The notes beneath the pieces are model-generated. The model was not told the origin of the DNA and ran no database searches. It was given only the letters and a program-made list of their open reading frames with translations. From Candidatus Hydrogenedentota bacterium (GTDB taxonomy: Bacteria > Hydrogenedentota > Hydrogenedentia > Hydrogenedentales > SLHB01), in assembly GCA_003557825.1 (NCBI GenBank), contig PWNM01000243.1:1-10919 (forward strand): DNA of 10,919 bases, read 5' to 3'. Below are positions 1 through 6,058 of this stretch, piece after piece. Position numbers and translations under genes: made by a program. Each line of letters opens with the position of its first letter. Positions within the stretch are counted from its first letter, which is position 1.

Positions 1-136
1 GCTTTTGCCCTTCCGGCGCCGCCTTTTCGGATTCCTCAGGCTGCTCAGTAGCTTTCTGGGCCGCTTGTTCTTTTTCCCGCTGAACTTGGGCTTTCCAGTC
101 TTCGTCTATGATGATCTTTTTTTCTTCGTCCGCCAT
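1..136 (-). CDS. DUF1844 domain-containing protein, N-terminal fragment (runs off left edge)
   Basis: The minus strand reads an ATG at 136 and stays open to the window edge, giving 45 residues. The product begins MADEEKKIIIDEDWKAQVQ and continues into a Glu/Gln/Lys/Ala-rich, highly charged stretch. The IDEDWKxQVxxEKE opening followed by a charged linker is what I recognise as the start of DUF1844 proteins, small cytoplasmic proteins of unknown function common in Planctomycetota, Verrucomicrobiota and relatives. The conserved core of that family would lie to the left of this window and cannot be checked. A purine-rich Shine-Dalgarno (AGAAGGAAG, about 143-151) sits a suitable distance before the ATG. 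The gene is on the same strand as ndk and the 29-residue basic gene and could be the third gene of that cluster, but a strong GC-rich hairpin lies in the 134-bp gap before it. Confidence 0.7.
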   Translation of the reverse strand, partial: MADEEKKIIIDEDWKAQVQREKEQAAQKATEQPEESEKAAPEGQK

Positions 137-182
137 GGAATACGCTTCCTTCTAGTGGTTAGTGCCGCATGCGAGTCCAATG

Positions 183-220
183 CAGGCGCCCCGTACCCGG
201 GGGTCGGGGCGGGGCGCCTG
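183..220. other. strong GC-rich hairpin between the mS38-like gene and the DUF1844 gene
   Basis: Perfect 10-bp inverted repeat: CAGGCGCCCC (183-192) pairs with GGGGCGCCTG (211-220), with an 18-nt GC-rich interior that can add further pairs. No T tract follows on either strand, so it is not a standard intrinsic terminator. It could act as an mRNA processing, stability or partial termination element between the two minus-strand genes. The role is inferred; the fold is directly visible. Confidence 0.6.
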
Positions 221-270
221 TCTCGTAAGTCTAGAATCGTACCGACTCGAAAGACACGCTGGCGACCATA

Positions 271-360
271 CTACTTGTTCTTGTGGCGATTCGCGCGACG
301 CTTTTTCTTACGCTTGTGCTTAGCGATCTTCGCGCGCCGCACTTTTCTGCCTCCGGCCAT
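271..360 (-). CDS. AURKAIP1/COX24-domain small basic ribosomal protein (mS38/bS22-like), 29 aa
   Basis: A 29-codon gene, ATG at 360 and TAG at 271-273. The protein starts MAGGRKVRRAKIAKHKRKKR and ends RANRHKNK; about half of its residues are Lys, Arg or His. The RRxKIxKHKRKKRxxxxRHK pattern matches the AURKAIP1/COX24 C-terminal domain. Members of that group include mitochondrial ribosomal protein mS38 and the tiny bacterial protein bS22 on the small ribosomal subunit. I infer a structural ribosomal role from this resemblance. The start is supported by a strong Shine-Dalgarno (AAAGGAG, 368-374) seven bases before the ATG. It follows ndk by 57 bp on the same strand with no terminator-like hairpin between, so cotranscription is likely. 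Genes this short are easily missed by gene callers. Confidence 0.82.
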   Translation of the reverse strand: MAGGRKVRRAKIAKHKRKKKRRANRHKNK

Positions 361-417
361 GCGTCAGCTCCTTTCGTTGTCGTTGGTGTTTACTAACATT
401 CAAAAAATTTTCTCTAC

Positions 418-870
418 CTATGCGCCTAGCCAGCCATCGTCCGGCATGGGATAACGCATCAGTTCCGTTTCATCGAAAAATAACCCAATTTCACGCCGCG
501 CCGTCTCAGTCGAATCCGAAGCATGAACGATGTTGTTTCGGATGGTCATGCCGAAATCGCCCCGAATGGTCCCCCGATCGGCTTGTTGGGAATCGGTCGC
601 TCCATTCAATTGGCGTATCACCGCAATGGCATTGGGTCCTTCCCAAACCATCTGAACGCTGGGACCGGATGTAATAAACGACACCAAATCCGAGTAGAAC
701 GCTTTTTGACGATGCTCAGCATAGTGCTGTTCAGCCAGCGCGGTACTTATTACCTGCATTTTTAGGCCGATGAGCTTCAGGCCTTTGGCTTCATACCGCC
801 TTACTACCTCGCCAAGTAACCGCCGCCCAATGCCATCGGGTTTGACCATCACAAAGGTCCGTTCTATCAA
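418..870 (-). CDS. ndk: nucleoside diphosphate kinase
   Basis: A 150-residue protein, close to the usual length for bacterial Ndk. It transfers the gamma phosphate from NTPs to NDPs through a phosphohistidine, balancing nucleotide pools in the cytoplasm. Visible family features: the N-terminal FVMVKPDG strand with Lys10; Tyr50 and Phe59 in the nucleotide-binding helices; Arg86; GTIRGDF at 100-106; and the catalytic loop NNIVHASDS with active-site His116. The common HGSDS reads HASDS here, and the common P-G before TIRGD reads R-G; both are mild variants. The start is TTG at 870: it gives the canonical M-I-E-R-T opening and is preceded by an AAGGA Shine-Dalgarno at about 880-884. It is the first gene of a minus-strand cluster with the mS38-like gene and perhaps the DUF1844 gene. 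Confidence 0.97.
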   Translation of the reverse strand: MIERTFVMVKPDGIGRRLLGEVVRRYEAKGLKLIGLKMQVISTALAEQHYAEHRQKAFYSDLVSFITSGPSVQMVWEGPNAIAVIRQLNGATDSQQADRGTIRGDFGMTIRNNIVHASDSTETARREIGLFFDETELMRYPMPDDGWLGA

Positions 871-1072
871 GAGGCGTTTCCTTCAGCGCATTGGATTCGT
901 TCGATCTGGGTTGCATCCCAGCCATATGTCAATCCCGAAACCAAACCCTTTGGGAATAGCAGTCTGCAACGCCGAACGCAGTCGAAAAGTTTACCAAAAG
1001 TCTCCACACAAAGACAAATTGCCGTCCTGGAGCAACACTCCATAGTTTATGCTTGCGATTCAAAGTAAAACA
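871..1072. other. non-coding divergent spacer between ndk and the first pseudopilin
   Basis: No credible gene on either strand; the short open frames lack ribosome binding sites and coding character. A candidate minus-strand promoter for ndk is weak: the plus-strand string at 988-993 reads as TAAACT (-10) on the minus strand and 1012-1017 reads as TTGTCT (-35), with an 18-bp spacer. A small inverted repeat, CTGGG-TTGCAT-CCCAG (906-921), lies close to the ndk start and could be an operator, which is speculative. Confidence 0.4.
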
Positions 1073-1101
1073 TTGCAATACATGCTGATTTTAACTATGC
1101 T
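1073..1101 (+). promoter_or_regulatory. sigma70-like promoter of the first pseudopilin gene
   Basis: TTGCAA at 1073-1078 and TATGCT at 1096-1101 are separated by 17 bp. The -10 hexamer and spacer length are identical to those of the promoter before the second pseudopilin. This predicts a transcript start near 1108 and a leader of about 110 nt. A second TATGCT at 1125-1130 lies in GGCATATGCT, the same 10-mer that carries the -10 of the second copy, but it has only a poor -35 match 17 bp upstream. Confidence 0.55.
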
Positions 1102-1139
1102 AAGACTAAATACTGGAGCGGGCATATGCTCACCTTACG

Positions 1140-1147
1140 GGAGGTGA
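1140..1147 (+). promoter_or_regulatory. GGAGGTGA leader element upstream of pseudopilin 1
   Basis: GGAGGTGA matches the complement of the conserved 16S rRNA 3' end but lies 70 nt before the ATG, too far to be this gene's ribosome binding site. The actual Shine-Dalgarno (AGGAGA) is just before the start. The same octamer stands 75 nt before the second pseudopilin, and in both leaders it is followed by AGAAAA and then AGATT. In this copy TCACCT (1130-1135) could pair with AGGTGA (1142-1147). The function is unknown. Confidence 0.5.
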
Positions 1148-1217
1148 TAGAAAACAGATTGCATGTCGTTAGAAACAGGTCATTAGGTTGGTAGATGATG
1201 CAAACAGGAGAGACAAC

Positions 1218-2297
1218 ATGCGAAATAAGACTAGGGGATTCACATTGATTGAGCTGTTGGTGGTGATCGCCATCATCGCGATACTGGCAGCCATTTTATT
1301 GCCTGCGTTGGCCCGGGCGCGAGAAGCCGCCCGACGGGCATCGTGCGCAAATAACCTGAAGCAATGGGGGCTGATCTTGAAAATGTATTCGAGTGAGACC
1401 CGCACCGGCCATTTGCCCCCGGGCAGCAACCTTTCGGCATTGGGGTGGAGCTCATGGCTCGGGGTGAACAGCGAAGTGCTGTACCCCGATTACTGGAATG
1501 ACCCCAATATCGCTATCTGCCCATCGGATAGCCGAGCTGACTGGGACAGCCCGATCTGGGGCTTCAACGTCCCCGACCTGCCCAGCGAGGATCTCAACGA
1601 ATTGCTGAACAATGTCTCCCATCCAAACGAAGAGATCGAACGGGTGGCACGGCATACCATATTGCAATGGCCGTATAGCTATCTCTACATGCCCTATGCC
1701 GTTTCGACAGGGGCACAGCTTTATGACTGCATGCGGCTCATCGGCCGGAACGCCCCGCGCCCCATTGATGAGATCTGGCCCGTAATCTATTCCGGCGCTG
1801 ATCTTGCCGAAGCCGGAGGCGTGCCCCATGACCACTCCCGCGAACTATGGGCCAAACAACGGGACATTGATTCGTCTTACATTGCGGGACATGGCAACAC
1901 GGCCCGAGATCAAGGCTTCCTCGACGAGGATGGGACGCCCTTGCCGAACAATTATCACCGCACGCGCGAGGGGATTGAACGCTTTTTCATCACCGACATC
2001 AACAACCCCGCAAGCGGCGCGATGGCCCAGAGTACCCTTCCTATCATGTGGGATTCCTATGCGGCCCAAGCGGATGTGGACGATGTCGTCGCCCATCCTG
2101 TTTCCGGCCTTAGCCCCGGCGTGGCATTGTTCAACCACGTTCCGGGAGGCTCAAATGTCCTCTTTATGGACGGCCACGTCGAGTTTATCCGCTATAACGA
2201 GGGTCGGTTTCCTGCCGGTCCCAGCGGTCCGGACGAAGTCTGGAACGGCGGTCGTCAGTTGCCGTATATCATGGCCATGGGCGGTGGAGCCGGTTAA
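1218..2297 (+). CDS. type II secretion/type IV pilin-like pseudopilin with H-X9-DG-type C-terminal motif (copy 1)
   Basis: A 359-residue pseudopilin. The N terminus has a short basic leader (MRNKTRG) and the class III cleavage site G7|F8 with Glu12 at mature position 5. The hydrophobic helix TLIELLVVIAIIAILAAILLPAL follows, as in GspG/PilA-like proteins cleaved and methylated by prepilin peptidase. The segment after it, ending in SCANNLKQWG, and a CPSD motif near residue 101 are typical of the large pseudopilins of Planctomycetota, Lentisphaerota and Hydrogenedentota. Near the C terminus HVPGGSNVLFMDGHVEF (His307, Asp318-Gly319) is the H-X9-DG-type signature, here with ten residues between His and Asp-Gly. 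The protein is far longer than a classical major pilin (about 150 aa), so it probably carries a globular domain displayed on the fibre. I chose ATG 1218 over an in-frame upstream TTG at 1188 because AGGAGA lies directly before it and the length then equals copy 2. Confidence 0.9.
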   Translation: MRNKTRGFTLIELLVVIAIIAILAAILLPALARAREAARRASCANNLKQWGLILKMYSSETRTGHLPPGSNLSALGWSSWLGVNSEVLYPDYWNDPNIAICPSDSRADWDSPIWGFNVPDLPSEDLNELLNNVSHPNEEIERVARHTILQWPYSYLYMPYAVSTGAQLYDCMRLIGRNAPRPIDEIWPVIYSGADLAEAGGVPHDHSRELWAKQRDIDSSYIAGHGNTARDQGFLDEDGTPLPNNYHRTREGIERFFITDINNPASGAMAQSTLPIMWDSYAAQADVDDVVAHPVSGLSPGVALFNHVPGGSNVLFMDGHVEFIRYNEGRFPAGPSGPDEVWNGGRQLPYIMAMGGGAG

Positions 2298-2329
2298 GCG
2301 TATCTGATGAGTCAGAACCACCTTTAGGA

Positions 2330-2361
2330 AACAGAGGGGCCTCATACGAGGCCCCTTTGTT
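2330..2361 (+). terminator. intrinsic terminator after pseudopilin 1
   Basis: Perfect 9-bp stem AGGGGCCTC (2335-2343) / GAGGCCCCT (2348-2356) with an ATAC loop, extendable by five outer pairs (including one G-T) to 2330-2361, and followed by TTTGTT. It begins about 35 bp after the stop codon, at nearly the same offset as the hairpin behind copy 2. Confidence 0.85.
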
Positions 2362-2621
2362 GATCACACACTCATCACGCCTCCATGGGCTGTGGCTAAC
2401 GTAGTTCAGATACTGCCGGCACGATAAGCGTTGCTGAGCCTTCTCTGCACCAACACCAACGCACCATGTAGTTTTCGAACGCTTCAAATCCCTTCACACC
2501 CTTAGCGATCGTTGGTTGTATCGTACGGGGCTTCCCTACCGCCATGCCATAGTCCTATTTTCAGGTTCCCCGAAACGTCGCATCAGTGCATTCGCCAATT
2601 ATACTGACCGAATTACGGGTA
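2362..2621. other. non-coding spacer between the two pseudopilin transcription units
   Basis: No gene is supportable here. Open frames are short, lack Shine-Dalgarno sites and resemble no family I know. I see no tRNA, repeat array or transposon end. It separates the terminator of copy 1 from the promoter of copy 2. Confidence 0.5.
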
Positions 2622-2650
2622 TTGACAACAAGCCAACATTGGCATATGCT
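2622..2650 (+). promoter_or_regulatory. sigma70-like promoter of the second pseudopilin gene
   Basis: TTGACA at 2622-2627 (perfect consensus) and TATGCT at 2645-2650 are separated by 17 bp. The predicted transcript start is near 2657, giving a leader of about 122 nt. The copy 1 promoter has the same -10 and the same spacer. Its stronger -35 suggests copy 2 may be the more highly expressed gene, which is inference. Confidence 0.72.
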
Positions 2651-2692
2651 ATTGAATAAGTAATGTCATGCAAATTACGTAAACGTTGCACG

Positions 2693-2703
2693 AAAGGAGG
2701 TGA
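2693..2703 (+). promoter_or_regulatory. AAAGGAGGTGA leader element upstream of pseudopilin 2
   Basis: An 11-base perfect complement to the conserved 3' end of bacterial 16S rRNA, located 75 nt before the ATG. The gene has its own Shine-Dalgarno (GGGAGA, about 2767-2772). The element shares GGAGGTGA and the downstream AGAAAA...AGATT pattern with the leader of copy 1. TGCAA (2669-2673) and TTGCA (2686-2690) just upstream could form a small hairpin. It may be a standby ribosome site or a regulated leader; neither is shown. Confidence 0.5.
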
Positions 2704-2778
2704 CGGATCCAGAAAAACGAGATTCCTGTTGATCACAATCGAAGCAAATATGATTAGACGACATTAGGGAGAAGCAAC

Positions 2779-3858
2779 ATGAATACGAAACTAAAAGGAT
2801 TTACCTTGATCGAGTTGTTGGTGGTGATTGCGATCATCGCAATCCTAGCCGCCATTTTGCTGCCGGCGTTGGCCCGGGCACGAGAAGCAGCACGACGGGC
2901 ATCGTGCGCGAACAACCTCAAACAATGGGGGTTGATAGTCAAGATGTATTCGAGTGAGACCCGTTCGGGGCACTTGCCCCCGGGCAGCAATCTGTCGGCT
3001 TTGGGCTGGACCTCGTGGCTTGGGGTGAACAGCGAAGTGCTGTATCCAGACTATTGGAACGACCCGAATATCATGATTTGTCCCTCAGATAGTCGTGCGG
3101 ACTGGGAAAGCCCAATTTGGGGTGTCAGTCTGCCAAATCTCCCCAGCGAGAATCTCAATGAACTCATTGAGAACGTGTCCCACCCGAATGCGGAAATCGA
3201 GCGCGTCGCGCGCCACACGATCCTTCAGTGGCCCTACAGCTATATCTATATGCCCTATGCTGTTTCGACAGGGGCACAGCTCTATGATTGCATGCGGCTT
3301 ATCGGCCGGAACGCCCCGCGGCCCATCAGTGAGATTTGGCCGGTTATCTATTCCGGAGCACAACTGGCCGAGGCGGGCGGCGTACCGTTTGACCATGCTC
3401 GAGAGCTTTGGGCCAAGCAGCGGGACATTGATGCCGGCTATATCAATGGACATGGCGCTACCGCACGTCTACAAGGCTACTTGGATGAGGACGGTACGCC
3501 GTTACCCAGCAGCTATCCCCGTACGCGCGAAGGGATTGAGCGGTTCTTTATTACCGACATCAACAACCCGGCAGCAGGCGCGATGGCGCAGAGCACCCTG
3601 CCGATTATGTGGGATGCCTATGCTGCACAGGCCAATATCGATGGCGTCGTAGCCCATCCGGTAACCGGACTCAGCCAGGGCGTGGTGTTATTCAATCATG
3701 TACCTGGTGGATCAAATGTCCTGTACATGGACGGTCATGTCGAATTCGTCCGCTACAACGAAGGTCGATTCCCGGCCGGACCAAGCGGCCCGAATGAACC
3801 CTGGAACGGAGGCCGTCAACTGCCTTACCTCATGGCCATGCACGGCGGCGCTGGCTAA
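2779..3858 (+). CDS. type II secretion/type IV pilin-like pseudopilin with H-X9-DG-type C-terminal motif (copy 2)
   Basis: A 359-residue paralogue of the preceding gene. It aligns without gaps, with about 45 differences by my hand count (roughly 87% identity). The prepilin leader (MNTKLKG|FTLIE, cleavage after Gly7 and Glu at mature +5), the hydrophobic helix, SCANNLKQWG, CPSD and the HVPGGSNVLYMDGHVEF signature are all kept. Most differences are conservative, and the DNA differs at many third positions, so both copies appear to be intact genes under purifying selection. The two leaders differ mainly in the first six residues and in scattered surface-like positions such as GFNVPDL versus GVSLPNL. 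The start is set by GGGAGA a few bases before the ATG. With copy 1 it probably supplies alternative subunits of one pilus-like or secretion fibre. The assembly machinery is not in this window. Confidence 0.9.
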   Translation: MNTKLKGFTLIELLVVIAIIAILAAILLPALARAREAARRASCANNLKQWGLIVKMYSSETRSGHLPPGSNLSALGWTSWLGVNSEVLYPDYWNDPNIMICPSDSRADWESPIWGVSLPNLPSENLNELIENVSHPNAEIERVARHTILQWPYSYIYMPYAVSTGAQLYDCMRLIGRNAPRPISEIWPVIYSGAQLAEAGGVPFDHARELWAKQRDIDAGYINGHGATARLQGYLDEDGTPLPSSYPRTREGIERFFITDINNPAAGAMAQSTLPIMWDAYAAQANIDGVVAHPVTGLSQGVVLFNHVPGGSNVLYMDGHVEFVRYNEGRFPAGPSGPNEPWNGGRQLPYLMAMHGGAG

Positions 3859-3893
3859 GTTCGACTTTACTTTTAACCACTTATGATTACAAC

Positions 3894-3923
3894 GAGGGGG
3901 CTCCACACGGAGCCCCTCATTTT
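3894..3923 (+). terminator. intrinsic terminator after pseudopilin 2
   Basis: GGGGCTCC (3897-3904) pairs with GGAGCCCC (3909-3916) around an ACAC loop, with extra outer pairing across one bulged G, followed by ATTTTG. It lies between two convergent genes, 35 bp after the pseudopilin stop and just downstream of the minus-strand stop at 3940, and may affect both. The design (GC-rich stem, four-base loop, same offset) mirrors the copy 1 terminator. Confidence 0.75.
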
Positions 3924-3939
3924 GTCTAGTGGTCGATAC

Positions 3940-5877
3940 CTATTGATTGGGACTGTGCTCAATGCGAAAGGCCTGTTCACCGTCTTTGGGGAGATTGCCC
4001 CGCAAAACCGTATTTCCGAAGACGCCCGAAGGGCGTACATCAAGAACCTCATCATCCACCAGGAGCCGATAGGACGACTCGGGCGAAAGCCCTTCGGTCA
4101 GTTCGAAACGCCAGCTTGTGCCTCGATTTCCATGTATCGTGCCCTGGACAGCCACGCGGTTATCGATATCCCACTCGGTCACGGTGATCCGGCCTGGAGA
4201 TGTAGACTGCACGGAAAAGCCGGGCAGCGCCTTTGCATCGAACGGGAAGCGACCATACTCATAATCTGCCCTTGGAGACACATAGGTGGGAATGCCCAGA
4301 TGGAGCCCCGAGAACCATCCCGCCAGTAGAATGCGCTCGCTCCCATGGTAACGCCAGCCGGGATGGTTGTTTCCATAGTTGTTGCGGCCTTGATAGTAGA
4401 GAATGCGGTTTGCGCTGTCCACCAGATGGCCTTGGGGATCACGCAGAAACTGACCGTAGTCCACACCGCCTTCGCGCCAATCATCGATGCCAACCGCAGG
4501 CTCGTGCCACACCGGTTCGAAATCCGAGAAATGAATACCATCCTTCGACTGGGCACGGTGGACGCCGAGATGGAGACCGAAGGCGTAGAGCCAAAAGGTC
4601 TCCGACTGGCCATCGTAATAGGCGCTGGGGTGCCGGTGAATGCCCATTTCAATGATGTTCTGTTGCTCCCAGTGTTTGCCGTCGGTCGAAGTGTAGACGG
4701 CAAAATCCGTGTTCGTCGGGCTGATGGCATACAGGTAGAACGTGCCGTTTACATAGACCACGTCCGGATCCTTGGTAAACTGGTCTCCGATGACGACGCC
4801 TTCGTCCTCCCATTCAATGCCATCGGAGCTGTGGCAGTAGGCGACAAACCACCCCTCGCCGGGAATCTCAACGGTATACCAGCCGTGATAAGTTCCATCC
4901 ACGTTGAGCACGGTGATCTTTTCATGGCTGGTAAACCGATCGGGGTCAGGGAAGAACAGCGGATTGTCGGCATGTTTTTCCCAATTCAAACCGTCGGAAC
5001 TCGATGCAAATCCGTAGCCGGCTCCCCGGGTCTCGTTGTTTCGGATGCGGTACCACATGCAATAGTCGCCTGCATCATCGACATAGAGCGTGTGGCCGCC
5101 GACCCAGTTGCCCTCCGCCTGAGCTACATCGCCCTTTTGGGGTAGGACCACATAATGGGGAACGGAGGCACGGGTCCAGGTTTCCGCGGGGACCCGATAG
5201 GGAGCGCCATGGACGGTTATGTCGTCGAAATCAATGATAGCATCGCTGCCCGCCGGTGTTTCGACATACAGCGCCAGGGCAGAAGGAACGACTTGGGTGG
5301 TCGTGTCGAATTCTACAAGCGTCTCGCGACTGGAGCTGTCCTGTACGCGGGCGGTCATGGAGCCCCATGGATCGACTGCCACGCTCAGCGTGTAGACATG
5401 GCCGGGTTCGAGACTCAGGGCCTGATGCTGTGGATTGGCACAATCCTGGGCGTCTACATGAAGACCGGCAGACGCGGGTTCGATGTGGATGCCGCTGAAT
5501 TTCTCGTACGTTTCAAGCAACATCAGCCCGGCGCGAAAACCGCCGTTCGTGTGTTGGACTCGCACCTGCACGGTCGCTGTAAAGGGAGCCGCCAGATAGA
5601 AAGCATTGCTCACCAGGAACCATTCGTGGTGGTCCTCTCCCCCATCCCAGCGTAACGAGTGGGAACCGCTAATCGGATCGGTGTCTGAAGCACTGAATCG
5701 GGGACGGATCCATTCCGTCGAATCGCCCCGGTATTTCGCCAGGAAATGGCGGTAGTCGCCCGTCTCAAAACTGTCGAAATTGGATGGTAAAAGCCCCGGC
5801 TGGTGATCGGCGTAGGCAACCGGGCCGGCCATGATGGCCAAAAGGCATAGCGTCATGATTGCAGTTCTGACATACAT
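3940..5877 (-). CDS. secreted beta-propeller glycosidase-like protein (GH43/GH32-type fold) with N-terminal beta-sandwich
   Basis: A 645-residue protein from ATG 5877, preceded by GGGAGG 11 bases upstream; a longer in-frame start at 5949 would place 24 unlikely residues before the signal peptide. Residues 1-23 form a signal peptide (MYVRTAIMTLCLLAIMAG...) with an A-Y-A cleavage site. Residues about 30-225 look like a beta-sandwich of the laminin-G/concanavalin type. Residues about 250-530 look like a five-bladed propeller: the blade-type motif S-x-DG-x-x-W/F recurs near residues 295, 351, 398 and 445, and KDPDVVYVNGTFYLYAIS (from 369) is the typical blade opening of GH43/GH32-like enzymes. 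A small C-terminal beta domain follows. I cannot assign catalytic acids or substrate, so glycoside hydrolase is a fold-based inference; a non-catalytic binding protein is possible. It is divergent from the oxidoreductase gene and convergent with pseudopilin 2. Confidence 0.68.
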   Translation of the reverse strand: MYVRTAIMTLCLLAIMAGPVAYADHQPGLLPSNFDSFETGDYRHFLAKYRGDSTEWIRPRFSASDTDPISGSHSLRWDGGEDHHEWFLVSNAFYLAAPFTATVQVRVQHTNGGFRAGLMLLETYEKFSGIHIEPASAGLHVDAQDCANPQHQALSLEPGHVYTLSVAVDPWGSMTARVQDSSSRETLVEFDTTTQVVPSALALYVETPAGSDAIIDFDDITVHGAPYRVPAETWTRASVPHYVVLPQKGDVAQAEGNWVGGHTLYVDDAGDYCMWYRIRNNETRGAGYGFASSSDGLNWEKHADNPLFFPDPDRFTSHEKITVLNVDGTYHGWYTVEIPGEGWFVAYCHSSDGIEWEDEGVVIGDQFTKDPDVVYVNGTFYLYAISPTNTDFAVYTSTDGKHWEQQNIIEMGIHRHPSAYYDGQSETFWLYAFGLHLGVHRAQSKDGIHFSDFEPVWHEPAVGIDDWREGGVDYGQFLRDPQGHLVDSANRILYYQGRNNYGNNHPGWRYHGSERILLAGWFSGLHLGIPTYVSPRADYEYGRFPFDAKALPGFSVQSTSPGRITVTEWDIDNRVAVQGTIHGNRGTSWRFELTEGLSPESSYRLLVDDEVLDVRPSGVFGNTVLRGNLPKDGEQAFRIEHSPNQ

Positions 5878-6058
5878 CGTCTTATGGTCCTCCCTTAATT
5901 GGCTGCAAAGGTATCCGCTCCATTCGGAACGCCACAGTGTACCGTACATGGACCCAAATTAACAGCCACGTTTCTCGTAAATGGAATGCTATCTGCTGAT
6001 CTGCTAGAGTCTGAAGCATAATGACCGGAGAAGGAAGAAACAACGAAAGGGGAACCCA
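5878..6058. promoter_or_regulatory. divergent intergenic region between the propeller gene and the oxidoreductase gene
   Basis: These 181 bp must carry both start regions. Ribosome binding sites are visible at each end: GGGAGG on the minus strand near 5889-5894, and AAAGGGG on the plus strand just before 6059. A possible plus-strand -10 is CATAAT (6017-6022), but no convincing -35 partner is seen, and I found no clear operator. Shared control of the two genes is possible but not shown. Confidence 0.35.

Larger units (their letters stand above)
1073..2361 (+). repeat. first copy of the duplicated pseudopilin transcription unit
   Basis: The promoter, leader with GGAGGTGA, 359-codon gene and GC-rich terminator are in the same order and at similar offsets as in 2622-3923. 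The coding parts align gaplessly at an offset of 1561 bp. The leaders and the spacer have diverged much more than the coding sequence. Confidence 0.75.
2622..3923 (+). repeat. second copy of the duplicated pseudopilin transcription unit
   Basis: Counterpart of 1073-2361. It keeps the 17-bp promoter spacing with TATGCT, the leader element, the gene length and the terminator position, which suggests that the complete transcription unit was duplicated rather than the reading frame alone. Confidence 0.75.

Noticed and set aside
5..454. 149-codon plus-strand open frame rich in Phe, Leu and Arg
   Set aside because: It is antisense to the DUF1844 and mS38-like genes and to the end of ndk; the composition is what reversing Lys/Glu-rich genes produces.
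928..933. TTGACA on the minus strand as the ndk -35 box
   Set aside because: The hexamer is perfect, but no acceptable -10 is found 16-18 bp downstream; the 17-bp position reads CCCAGA.
1144..1194. 16-codon upstream ORF starting with GTG in the pseudopilin 1 leader
   Set aside because: The GTG overlaps the GGAGGTGA element itself, and the corresponding frame in the copy 2 leader gives an unrelated 10-residue peptide, so there is no conserved leader peptide.
2269..2487. 72-codon minus-strand open frame in the pseudopilin spacer
   Set aside because: It overlaps the terminator and the end of copy 1, has no ribosome site, and has no family resemblance.
2651..2778. cyclic di-GMP riboswitch before the pseudopilins
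   Set aside because: These riboswitches occur before pilin genes in some bacteria, but I see neither the conserved GEMM core nor its paired helices in either leader.
4345..5145. 266-codon open frame on the plus strand
   Set aside because: Lies wholly antisense to the propeller gene, whose signal peptide, blade motifs and ribosome site are clear. The antisense product has no recognisable domain and no ribosome binding site.
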